From Apostichopus japonicus (Eukaryota > Echinodermata > Holothuroidea > Aspidochirotida > Stichopodidae): 64,000 nt of DNA. This document shows, one piece after another, positions 40,490 to 50,781 of this stretch (the first letter of the stretch is position 1; every line of letters begins with the position of its first letter). Location: assembly GCF_037975245.1 (NCBI RefSeq), contig NC_092574.1, forward strand, positions 2,823,001 to 2,887,000. Direction: 5' to 3'. The position numbers and the translations under genes were made by a program. The notes below the pieces were generated by a model. It was given only the letters and a program-made list of their open reading frames with translations. It was not told the DNA's origin and made no database searches.

Positions 40490-43400
40490 ATGGAAAATCT
40501 CCGATTCCTTGCTTCTTACAAGGATGACAACATTGTAATAACTGCAAAGAAAACTGAAAACATTCTTGATGTCGTAAAGAAAGTGTTTTCATTACCTGGC
40601 AATTGCGATGTGAAGCTACAAGTGTTTGACACAGAATGGAAGGAGTGGGTTAACAAAGATCCAAAAGAAATAATCAACAGGGACAAAGTGAAAGTTATTT
40701 CAAAGAAACAGCCTGAACCTTCTCCAGTTGTGCCTAAGACAGGAATAGTTCCTTCATGGATAGATGATGATATTGGAAGCCTTGCTGGGCCCTCATCCAG
40801 TTCCCTACACCTGCCACAAACACACACTAATGCTTCCTTGTACGAGACATGTTTCATTCTCCCTGATGGTGAAGACCTAAGTTCCGAAGTATGTCTTGAG
40901 TCTCTTGAATCTGGTGAGGACAGTACTAGTCTTTCAGATGCCATTGCTGATATGGTAGATTCTTCAAGTTCATTACCCAGTTCAACTAATTACCCAGTGT
41001 CTCAGCAAATTCCTAAGCAGGTTGTGCCCAACAGGTATGTGTATTTTGTGCTAATTGTAAGAGAGTGGTTTACCTGAAATGACCTCTGACCAGCTATTAC
41101 AAAAACAACAAGCTATATATGCCTAATTAAAACTAAATGCATACCACTTATACACATATTGCATAAACCATAGTGTTCACATGGGATCTACTTGCCTTTA
41201 AAAAAATACAGGAAGGAACTATTTATGGTCAGGCATTAAAACACAGGAATATCAAACAATTTTGCATCATGGAACAGTTTGGTTGTAAGAACTGGAACTG
41301 AATTAGTGAAAGCAGAATATCAAAGAAGATAACTATTACATAATGTTGACTTCTCTCTTTAGTCTTTACAACAGAATGGACAAAGTATCTCTAAAACCAT
41401 GGCCTGCCAAATTTGACATTCCATTGGATAGCATGCCAGTTGACTTGCGAAATACCTTGGAAGAAGGCATATATCCCAATGAAAGACAACGTCGAAAACT
41501 GGTGCAGATCCTTTTTGACAAAACAGCAGAATATGTCAGGTAACAAAAAGTACCCAATTAGGAGTATATGCTTCATAATGAGCTATCTGTAACATAGGTC
41601 AGTCTAGCATGCATTGTTATCATGAAACTTTTCAGCATGGAGTGCTGGGGCCAGTGCATGGTCACAAAAATTTTAACAGGTGCCAAAATATACAACTTTG
41701 CATATGCCTGATGTGATCATTATGTATGCAGTTTGTTCAGGAGGTCATTTGATCTGAAATTGAGTCCACAACTGGCATTACTAATTGCAGAACTGGGTGT
41801 CAAGGGTATTAATGATTTCATATCTCTGATGCAGCTGTGAAGGATGATAGGTTGATGGCTGACCAATTAAATTCATAATAAAAACATAATGTAGTATTAT
41901 TTCATTGTCTGTATGCATGCAATTGTTATACCCAAAAGTTATCATTGTTCATGACCTCTGCTGTTTTTAGAAGTAAAGTTGAAATATGTAGTAGGAAAAG
42001 GTGTCAAAGATGGTTGATGGGATAGATGATAGTTGAAAGGTGTTGCAAGTTGAACATGCAGAATGGTATCATTTATGATGGAGATTATTGGAGGGTGCAG
42101 GGTGGTTGAAAAGCATGTGCTTAAATCTTTTAGTATGAAATGTACCTCCAGGGACTTATTTGTATGAATTTAGATGTCTTCTTCTTTGATCTGACAGATA
42201 CCCAACCAAATCACAGTACACTGACGTAGCTACAGCACTGGTTGAAAAGTTCCCTTGCCTAGCATTCAATGATATTCCATCAGTTAAACCCCATGTAAGT
42301 ATCCCCAGGAGATTCACCAGAAGGGGTAGGTGGCTCACAAAATGCACTCTTTTTGTTTGGACAAGGTGAATAGCTTACATGGAGAATGCTGATTGTACAA
42401 GCCACCAGGGTTCATGCCTTACAAGTACAGGCACACTGTGCGACCCACTTAATTATACCTTTATTAGTGATGCAGCCTGAGGGTTCTGAAATTTTAGACC
42501 TGACCAGTGTTTCCAAGGGTGGTGAGATCAAGTGCTGTTAATTTAGCAGTAGTTCATAGTAGTGATATCCATTATTGATTGCTACAATATGCAATGTTAC
42601 TGACTAGGTAGGAAACAAGGAAACAGTAAAGGGATGAAAATACTTAACTTGTAGTACTATTAATACATTTGTTATTAATATATGTATCTTTTCAGGAATA
42701 CTGGAAAACAAAGTTGTCAGATAAATTCCGCAACGAAAGGAAGCATTTCAATGATGGACTGATAAAGAGGCAACCAAAAAGAAAGAGGGTGGAACTGCCA
42801 GTAGACACAGAAGACGAAAGAAGTATTGAAATGCATCAGAGGTATTTCCATAATTATTTGAATTCTTGCTAAATGTGAAGGAATCACTATATTAATGGTG
42901 GTGTGTATATATGACACTTGCTTATGAGGGCTCTGATCTTTTTGGTTTTAATGTAAATTGTAACCTTTGCATTCATGCTGGTTTGCTCATGCATGTGTGT
43001 GTGACACTATCTTGTAAACAAGATAGCTCAACAAGGAAACTTAGACATCTTTCATAATTGGTGTGTGGATATACCAATTGCATTAAAGTTGCCATTTGTT
43101 TTTCATGGAGGTCAAAGGTCATTTCAGGTAAGCAGGGGCAAAGTCTGAAAACCTTGATATTATTAAGCTCATTATTACTATGTCAGTCATTTGTAATTGT
43201 GGGGTTGCTGTGAATGTGAGATATAGGGAAAAAAATGTGGCCTGACATGAGTAAAAATTTGACCCATTTCTTCATACCTATCATTGTGTGGATTTTAACA
43301 CAACATAAAAGGTCAGCAATTACTTATAGTTTAATGTGAGTTTTAGTTTTGGAAATAATCAACATTCTAAGCAAACGTTGTATCTATTGTTAGATGGATG

Positions 43401-46201
43401 AAGGAGGAAATAAGAAAGAAAACCAAGAACAAAAAGAAAATGGCAGAACTTATGAAATTGACGTTCCCAACAAGACGTCGAAGTATCGTGGAAGATGGAG
43501 CATTGGTTAAAACCATAAGGGAGAACTATCCAGCCTTGTTTGAAACTGAGGAGGTACTTTTAACTGCTTGTCAGTTCATACTATAAATGCAAAGCTTTTG
43601 GACCAAATGGAATAATTAAAAAAGAGAAACATTTCCATTGTATTCAATTTGGAATTCCCAAATAATTCATTAATAGTCTTCTTGAGGATAGGGATATTGC
43701 TTACAATGGAACACAATCATGTTAAAGACTAAAGAGTATAAGGAATTTTAAGTAATGCAGTACATGTTCCCAACTGTATTTGGGCAAGGGAGGAACATCC
43801 CCTTGAAGTAATAAATATTGATCTGTAATCTGGTCTACATACGAGACAGCGAGACACCTAACTATATGAAATATCCTGCCTTTCCATGTGCCCAAATTTG
43901 TTGAAAAATGTATCCATAGCAATGATATGCCTAGTTATCAAATCAAAATGGGCAGAAATGTAATGCTTAAGTTAAAGAAATAAAGAGTTGGGGTACTTCC
44001 TGTTTTTTTGCTATCAGACCTATGTAACATCTATATTTTCTGTTTTGAGTTTGCAAATATTAGTCCTTAAAGCTTAGAATATATGACATGATAATTTTTT
44101 TCTGATATTAATCTTTGAGCCCTTTTCATTTGGTAGTTACTGCAGGAATTTCAGAGAATAACTGGAAAAGAAATGTTTCCAACCATTCGAGATAGCCTTA
44201 CTGGAATCTCATCAAAAGTAGTAAAGTTTGCTGAAAAGCAGGAACCAAAGAAAAAATTACTACGGTCTTTAGAACTACAGAAGATCTTTACAGTTGAGCA
44301 GACTAAAAAGAAAGGTAAAAACACACATGATTACTTTGATAGGTCTAGTAAGGATCAACATTCCTTGTGGCCATGTTCTCATAATGAATTCAAACATCTC
44401 CTTCCTTAGTACTAGCCATAGTGAACTCTGTTCAAGTGATAATAGAGCTCATTAGCAGTCAAATATGTTAATTGTACTAATTCAATAATGCAAACTTGTA
44501 TGAATTATGTCCCATATGTTGTATGAAGATTTCCCATTACAAGTAGGTCAATCCTGTTGATTACTGTAGTGTTTCAAAGCTGTATTTTGTGTAGAAATTT
44601 GCCCATCCGTCCATCCTTTCAAAGCAATATTCTTCCAGGGATTGCATCCAAACTTGATGAAACTTAAAGACAATTATTAGTACCTGATGGTACATAACAG
44701 GTGTGCAAGGATTCAATTTTCATCATCATAATTTGGCAAGCACTGCTTACTGAAGTAAAATTTTGTATTTTGAAACATATGTTTAACACCAGTAAAAACA
44801 TAAGAACATGTTTCAGCAATGTGATTAAAGACTTGTCCCACTGTGCTTCTGTAATACTAACTTTGAAATGCACATAACTTAAAGCAAAATCCAATAATGC
44901 CCAAACCAACAATCTTCCATCCTATAGATATAACTGTCTCAAGTTAGGTATGATTCTTCATGGGTGACATTGTTGTGGCCTCACTGCTAAGTGAGAATTG
45001 CATTTTTGTCACTGGGAAACAGTATTGTTTTGTTTTGGTTTGTTTACTTTATCATGTCACATTAATGGTTTCACAATGTTTCTTATTCTTTTCTTTCTCA
45101 GAGCTTGAAAATACATGTGCAGTTTTCATCTTGTCAAAATTGCTATCATCTAAAGACATCTTATGTAATGAGGAGGACAGAGACATGGTAATTATGTAAT
45201 GTAGATCAGTTAGGAATATGGGTTTCAGTAAAGCATATGCCAAGTAGATATGTGGGTACCAAAGAGTCATAAAGGTGCCAAGTTGCTAGGTGGGTCAAGG
45301 TACCAAGTTGCTAGGTGGGTCTCAGGTGGACAGGTATCAAGTAGATGGTTTGTTGCCAGGTAGGCAGGAAGGTGACAGTTAAGTTCTTCGGTGTTCTTAG
45401 GTGCCAGGTAGGTAGGAAGGTACCAGTTTTTATAGGCTGCCAGATAGGTAGAGCCTGTCCAGCAGTGGCGTAGGAAGGTACTTTTGAGTGGGGGGGCTGA
45501 AGACTGATGGCCGGCCTGGGGGAGGGGTCTAAGGGGAGGGGGTGTCCCCCTCCCCTTTGGAATTTTTTGGCATTTCCAGGTGGCCTCAGATGCAATTTGG
45601 TGCAATATAGCACACTTCAACACCCACTCCATTTTGTAAAGAATTTTGCATTTTCACCTGGCCTTAGATGCAATTTGGTGCTTCAAATGAGATTTTTTTT
45701 TCTCATTTGGAAATGAAAAAGGGGTTTTCTGACTTGCGGAGCGGGGGCGGAACGATACTTCCGCCCCCCCCCCATATTTTTCACTGGGGGGGCTGGCGCC
45801 CCCCAGCCCCCCCCGGTTCCTACGCCCTTGCTGTCCAGTATGTTGGTGCTAGTGTGGGTTCAAAAAATATGCATTGTTTGTATAATGTACACTAACAGTG
45901 TTCTATATTTCTTCTATTTTAGAACACTGACATCACATCCCCAACCATATTTTGGAGAGGACAGACACCTTGTAATGCAGATAGGTTCATCATACATGCT
46001 GAAAATGAGGCATTTGGTGATACAACTGATGTTATAACTGCGTTGGGAAATTTGATGGCCACTTATTGGATCTTCAATATGTCATACCCCCAAGAGTCTA
46101 AAGACTTTTTCATTTTCACAGAAATGATACTTCTCAAACTAACTAATGGGAAGCCAACCAGAGCAGTGAACAATCTTGTCAGCATATTGAAAGGCTTTTA
46201 G
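40490..46201 (+). CDS. Second CACTA gene, eight exons, SAMD3-like accessory protein
   Basis: Eight exons join without frame conflict to a 555-aa protein: 40490-41034, 41363-41539, 42198-42294, 42696-42841, 43394-43553, 44137-44314, 45102-45187 and 45923-46201. Every intron starts GT and ends AG, with consensus donors such as CAG/GTATGT and CAT/GTAAGT. The N terminus (about residues 1-72) looks like a small ubiquitin-fold or PB1-like domain, with LQVFDTEWKEWV. An acidic, serine-rich linker follows, then basic helical regions and a C-terminal block ending NLVSILKGF. From memory, this layout matches proteins that animal genome annotations often name SAMD3-like and that occur beside this transposase type; I cannot verify that here. 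No SAM domain is evident. It may be an accessory protein that binds subterminal repeats, by analogy with the two-protein systems of plant CACTA elements; this is inference. Introns hold no other gene. The last one contains the hAT MITE and a degenerate minisatellite. Confidence 0.72.
45268..45455 (+). repeat. Degenerate minisatellite in the last intron of the second CACTA gene
   Basis: Loose repeats of about 25 bp around AGGTACCAAGTTGCTAGGTG, decaying into AGGTAGGCAGGAAGGTG-type copies, up to the edge of the MITE. Non-coding. Confidence 0.5.
45463..45830 (+). mobile_element. hAT-type MITE, 368 bp
   Basis: Inverted ends CAGTGGCGTAGGAAGG on the left and the complement of CAAGGGCGTAGGAACC on the right (about 13 of 16 match). 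It is flanked by a perfect 8-bp duplication CTGTCCAG (45455-45462 and 45831-45838). CAGTG-type ends with an 8-bp duplication fit the hAT superfamily. The interior is made of G- and C-rich runs and has no transposase, so it is non-autonomous. It lies in the last intron of the second CACTA gene and leaves the splice sites intact. Confidence 0.82.
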
Positions 46202-48107
46202 ATATCAATTGCTTGTAAAAACGACTGGGATTTGTAAAAAAATTCAGAAAAATTATGTCATATGAATCAGTTAATTTCACATATTGTATGGCCAACTATA
46301 AATCAACTTGATTTTCAGTAAGTCATACCCCAGTCTTTAAAGCCTTTATTGTATGATGAAATGTAATTTCTTAACTTAATAATAGAGCCCACCCAGTTTA
46401 GTTAGCAATTCTATCAGCAAACTGAACATTATGTAGATGCATTAGCCTTCATAATTCATATAGATATATGAGACATATGATGGAACATGAATCAGTTAAC
46501 TGTACAACATGAAAATGTTGTATGTGGTGTGCAGTGAAACACAAAACTAGTATATGATAGTGTCATGAGAATACCCACTATTAAGATTCATTCCTTTGGG
46601 AAGCCTCCCCCCCCCCCCCCAAAAAAAAAAAAAGTAAATATCTTAAAAGCAACCATGTGCATTTATAGCAATTACTAAAAGTATTGTTTCGTTGTAAAAT
46701 CAGTATGGAATCATATGAATACAATCTTTTAACATGCATATATTAATGCATGAAACTTAATTATGTTGTTATCCTTTAGGTTCACTGTTCATTTTACTTG
46801 TAAATGCCACAGTTAGTTTTGCTTGGTTGTGGATTAGTGGATGTATTTGTAGTACATATGTCACTACTGAACCTTAATTTAACACAGCATGGGAGTTATG
46901 GTACAAATATGTTTAATCTGTTTATGACATTATTCATGAAGTTGTGCTCTTATCCTTAAGGCTTATTTATTTATTTATTTTTGGGAAGGCAAAAAGCAAT
47001 TCAAAATCATACTGGCATGTGTATCATGAAATTCATGAAATTTGATTTCGATTGAGATTTCTGTTTAGATGGGGCATGGTGAAAATGACAGGAATACTCT
47101 GTTGTTATATATCAGTCTCACTTTATTCTATGTTGAGTTTGACAGCTGTCAACTCAAAATGTTCTCCGCCAAACCATCTTTGAGCAGCATGTATAGTTGT
47201 GTTAATTAATGTTTTTACTCTTATTCTTTTGTTTAAACATATTAGTATCTGCCCACAGATGTTTTCCTTTGCTTGTTCTGTTCCTTTATAAATTGTCACT
47301 CAATATATGTTGCATGGTTCATTCAGTATAAGTTATTTGTAAAAGCTAGTATAAAGATAGCTAAAAAACTACCAGTACATATGCAGTAACTGTGGAACTG
47401 TGACATTTGAATGTCAAGCTGGTACAGTTGGAGAATGGTGGTGTCATGTTTTTAAAGTTAGAAGGACATATCTCATGGGTCAAAGTACTTGTAATGGACC
47501 TGACTATCACTTGTAAATTTGAGAAACTACCAGGACCAATTAAAAATCTAGTTGCAATATATACATTTCTTTGTATTTAAATCAGTAGAGTGCCAATCCA
47601 TTTCAATCTGATGTATAAATTAAATTCTTAATTTTTTATCTGTTGATAGGGAGGAGGTGGCAATATGCATCACTGGCCAGATGATTGTTGGTGGGAAGGG
47701 GTGATGCAAAGGGGGTGATGCAAAGGGGTACTGAAACTGTCCAATAATGCCACTGGCCTTAGTATCCTGGGAAACTGTTGATTTTACCAACTTTTAATTT
47801 GTTTCTGCATATTCCAACTTTGTTGCTTCTTCAAAACATTTCATTTCTTCTTCAGTTTGAATAGAAGTATAAAAACTCAGCTCTGTGTTATTATGGATTT
47901 TTTTAAACTGTTTTGAGTGTTATTAAACACAAGTGAGTAAATAAACCACATGGTGAATACTATAAGGGACGAACTGTAATACTCAGCTAAACGAGTATTA
48001 GTAGCTTTTCACTGAGTAAATATACTCCTCATAGCTGAGTTATATTACTCCTATGGTGCATACTATAAGGGACGGAATTACTCACGTTTTTGAGTAAATT
48101 TAGCCGA
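46202..48107 (+). other. 3' non-coding and right subterminal region of the CACTA element
   Basis: AT-rich sequence after the second gene's stop. It contains a C15-A13-type run at about 46606-46633 and a short direct duplication of GGGGTGATGCAAAG near 47698-47728. A direct repeat of about 30 bp around ACTATAAGGGACG lies at 47951-47980 and again at 48054-48083. GAGTA/TACTC motifs crowd the last 180 bp and mirror the left end. No coding region is recognised. Confidence 0.55.
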
Positions 48108-50781
48108 AATATTTTTTCAGTGTAGTCCCAACCACATTTGACTTGTCCCTACTTATGTACTCTTTCAGCAGGTTTGCATGAAAACTTTTCGACTTCCCAT
48201 TGACATCGATTGAATAGCTTGATTCGCCAATTTCACTCAATACGGTGAATGGCCCCTTCCACTGCATCAACAGCTTGTTTTGATCAGTAGGCAAGAGTAT
48301 CAACACCAAATCACCTGGTTTGAACTTACGACTTTTAGCCTTCCGGTTATAGTACTTCTTGTACCTCTCTGACGATTCCTGTAACTCTGATCTAGCCAGA
48401 GCGCAAGTCTCCTCTAGCCGTTCTCTCAAATCTAGGACATACTGATATGTTGACCTAGTTTCAGGGTTGTCCACTTCAGATGTCCACATCTCTTTCAAAA
48501 TGGCCATAGGACCTCTCACTGTCCTACCATAGAGTAACTCGAACGGTGCGAAACCTGTGCTGGCTTGCGGAGCCTCCCTATACGCAAATAGTAGTGGTCC
48601 TATATAGCGGTCCCAGTCTGACGGTCTCTCCTCACACATGCGCTTTAGCATCCTCTTCAAGGTACCATTGAATTTCTCAACTAGACCGTTGCAGATCGGG
48701 TGGTAGGGGGTAGTGGTGAGTTGTCGCAGTGACAGTAATCGACTCACCTCCTTCATCACATCTGAGGTAAACTGTGACCCCCTGTCAGTCAGGATCTCAG
48801 ATGGGACTCCCACTCTTGAAAATATGTCCACCAAAGCTTCTGCCACTCTCTCAGTATCTATGTTACGCAATGGAACTGCCTCAGGGAACCTTGTTGCATA
48901 ATCGACAAGTGTTAGGATATACCGATTCCCATGCTTGGAAGTAGGACTGATCGGTCCGACAATGTCTACCGCCACCCTCTTGAATGGTGTGTCAATCAAG
49001 GGCATGTGACCCAATGGGACCTTGGTGACCCTTCCCTTATCACATGTTCTCTGGCAAATATCGCATGACTTGCAATAACGCATTACGTCGGATCCTACAC
49101 CTGGCCAGTAGAATTGAGACTGAACCTTGTCAGTTGTCTTGGCTATCCCTAGGTGACCCGCCATAATACTGTCATGAGCCAGTTTCATCACTTGATTTCT
49201 GAACTTTTCGGGTACAACCAATTGGTCACTAGGCTTGTCATTCCCCGAAACTTTGCGATATAGAATATCATTCCTTAAAATGAATTCGGAGATCCCCTCT
49301 TTACCTTTCAGTGGTCTGGGATTCCCAACATGCTTAAAGCAATTTTTGAGGGTTGAATCCTCCTTCTGAGCTTGTCTCAATTGCTCAGGTGTTACGTCAT
49401 CCATAGGAACATTAGCCGTTTTTAGGGGTTTCAGATTTTCATTTCGTTTTTGCTTTTGTGCACGTGTCTCTACGGCACCTCCAATATCTGAGTCATCGCC
49501 TACGTCATCACTTGGAATCATTTGATCCGCAGCGACTTCCGGTTCATCACGTGACTCAACACTGGTTCCTATTTCAACACTAGCTGTTTCTTCCACATTG
49601 TGAGGTTCAAACTGCTCACTTGGAACTTTTTTTACACTCCAATCTGGGTCGGGATTCTCAGGACCTCGAACACCAGGAACATTCCCAATTATTAAGTCAT
49701 ACACTGGCCTCTTCATACAGAGAGCCTTGAGGGATCCTGTGAAAAAGGGCGTGTCCACCGCCACGATAGCTTCTGGAATCTTCCTCACTGTACCGTCAAT
49801 CAGTACACACAGTTGATCTACACCGGTCAACTGATCATTGGAGATCAAATCTCTCCTAACGATGACACCAGAACACCCGCTATCGCGTAACACTGACACC
49901 TTCCTCCCTTTAAGATAGCCCTCAACCACCGGCATGCGCTCCTTAACATCTGACAAAATTTTCTCAGTAATGTCGGTAGGCTCCTCACACGCCGCACTGA
50001 CTATTGGGATCTCGTGACCACACGCTAAATTAATTGAATAGCTGTCACTTTCCTTGATTTGTTTCATCAAACACAGATTCGCGGTTTGTCCGCTACGATG
50101 ATCTTTTTGCGACCCATCGCTCGATCCTAGCTTGTCGGGTTTGGCATTTTCAGTCGCAACCGCCGATTGCGCTTTAAACCTCTGCCTGCAATCGTTTGCC
50201 TTATGACCCAATTTCCCGCAAACAAAGCATTTTATGGCTGAACGCGTGTTTCTGTTTTCACCCGCGTCCACAATTTTGGTTTTGTACTCCTGACTGTTGG
50301 GGTTACCGTCAGGTTTTTTCCCATTTCCCTGATTTGTTTGGAAGGATTTCACACATTTTTCAAGATCCCTGTGATGCGCTTCTAAGTATTTGTCAGCCAG
50401 CTCTGACAGCGCTTTAGAAGTCTTGCAGTCATGTTCTCTCAGGAATAATGCCAATTCCTTGCTGCATACATTTAGGAACTGCTCCCGCAACATGAGATCT
50501 GAAAATTCCTCGAACGTTTTCTTAATTCCGCCCATTTCCAACCATCTGGCCATATAATTTTCCAACCTTGCCATGTATTGAATTGATGTTTCCCCTTTTT
50601 TGGGCCTTTCTCGTCTGAATTTCTGACGGAAGCCTTCCTCTGTGAATTGAAATCGTTTCAACAGGGCTTTCTTTAGCTTTTGATAATCTTGTGAGTCATC
50701 GGGTGGCAGCCTAGAGTAAACACGGAGACTTTCTCCCTTTAGACACAGACTCAATTTAATGCCCATTGTTCCTCTGGCCAC
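48100..50781 (-). CDS. gag-pol: Gag C-terminal part, protease and integrase of the Gmr1-like element
   Basis: An 893-codon open stretch, starting at a GTG that is only the edge of the frame. The gag capsid-like part (LSLCLKGESLRVYSRLPP onward) leads to a CCHC zinc knuckle, C185-x2-C188-x4-H193-x4-C198. The aspartic protease follows with LRDSGCSG (D300-S301-G302) and LIIGN near 353-357. Integrase has an HHCC finger (H536, H543, C570, C573) and a DD35E core (D606, D666, E702) with spacing of exactly 35 residues before the Glu. A GPF-type module (WKGPFTVL) follows near the C terminus, and I see no chromodomain. The last eight codons plus stop come mainly from the CACTA terminus, so the native polyprotein was cut immediately after integrase. 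Reverse transcriptase originally followed. The N-terminal part of gag is in another frame (50751-51227). Confidence 0.93.
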   Translation of the reverse strand: MARGTMGIKLSLCLKGESLRVYSRLPPDDSQDYQKLKKALLKRFQFTEEGFRQKFRRERPKKGETSIQYMARLENYMARWLEMGGIKKTFEEFSDLMLREQFLNVCSKELALFLREHDCKTSKALSELADKYLEAHHRDLEKCVKSFQTNQGNGKKPDGNPNSQEYKTKIVDAGENRNTRSAIKCFVCGKLGHKANDCRQRFKAQSAVATENAKPDKLGSSDGSQKDHRSGQTANLCLMKQIKESDSYSINLACGHEIPIVSAACEEPTDITEKILSDVKERMPVVEGYLKGRKVSVLRDSGCSGVIVRRDLISNDQLTGVDQLCVLIDGTVRKIPEAIVAVDTPFFTGSLKALCMKRPVYDLIIGNVPGVRGPENPDPDWSVKKVPSEQFEPHNVEETASVEIGTSVESRDEPEVAADQMIPSDDVGDDSDIGGAVETRAQKQKRNENLKPLKTANVPMDDVTPEQLRQAQKEDSTLKNCFKHVGNPRPLKGKEGISEFILRNDILYRKVSGNDKPSDQLVVPEKFRNQVMKLAHDSIMAGHLGIAKTTDKVQSQFYWPGVGSDVMRYCKSCDICQRTCDKGRVTKVPLGHMPLIDTPFKRVAVDIVGPISPTSKHGNRYILTLVDYATRFPEAVPLRNIDTERVAEALVDIFSRVGVPSEILTDRGSQFTSDVMKEVSRLLSLRQLTTTPYHPICNGLVEKFNGTLKRMLKRMCEERPSDWDRYIGPLLFAYREAPQASTGFAPFELLYGRTVRGPMAILKEMWTSEVDNPETRSTYQYVLDLRERLEETCALARSELQESSERYKKYYNRKAKSRKFKPGDLVLILLPTDQNKLLMQWKGPFTVLSEIGESSYSIDVNGKSKSFHANLLKEYISRDKSNVVGTTLKKYFG
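48108..48122 (+). repeat. Right terminal inverted repeat of the CACTA element
   Basis: Reads AATATTTTTTCAGTG, the exact inverted complement of 35710-35724. The stop codon of the gypsy integrase frame (48100-48102) lies just inside the element. Confidence 0.9.

Larger units (their letters stand above)
35710..48122 (+). mobile_element. CACTA (CMC/EnSpm-like) DNA transposon with two genes
   Basis: A 12,413-bp element inserted in pol of the Gmr1-like retrotransposon. The ends are 15-bp perfect inverted repeats, CACTGAAAAAATATT (35710-35724) and its complement (48108-48122). The target duplication is TA if both ends are CACTG/CAGTG. The flanks also allow GTA or TGTA with a right end shortened by one or two bases. 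CACTG ends and a 2-3-bp duplication are typical of animal CACTA elements. Both termini are rich in short GAGTA/TACTC and GTGAGT/ACTCAC motifs. It carries a transposase gene with an intact frame and an eight-exon second gene, both on the plus strand, antisense to the host retrotransposon. It could be a recently active autonomous copy. A hAT-type MITE sits in one intron. Confidence 0.88.

Noticed and set aside
40516-40944. 142-codon minus-strand open frame
   Set aside because: It lies opposite the first exon of the second CACTA gene, which has better coding character and splice sites.
45267-45632. Minus-strand open frames of 100-121 codons over the intron
   Set aside because: They run across a degenerate minisatellite and the GC-rich MITE. 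The composition is repetitive and boundaries ignore the element ends.
37720-46201. Two host genes (a zinc-finger protein and a SAMD3-like protein)
   Set aside because: Both lie inside one pair of CACTG inverted repeats that interrupts a retrotransposon frame, and the first has transposase motifs, so they are transposon genes.
46606-46633. Poly-A tail of a retroposed sequence
   Set aside because: The C run followed by an A run has no LINE, SINE or processed-gene sequence upstream and no target duplication; it looks like simple sequence.
48100-48123. Genuine C terminus of the integrase polyprotein
   Set aside because: The last codons and stop are read into the CACTA terminal repeat, so they are created by the insertion.
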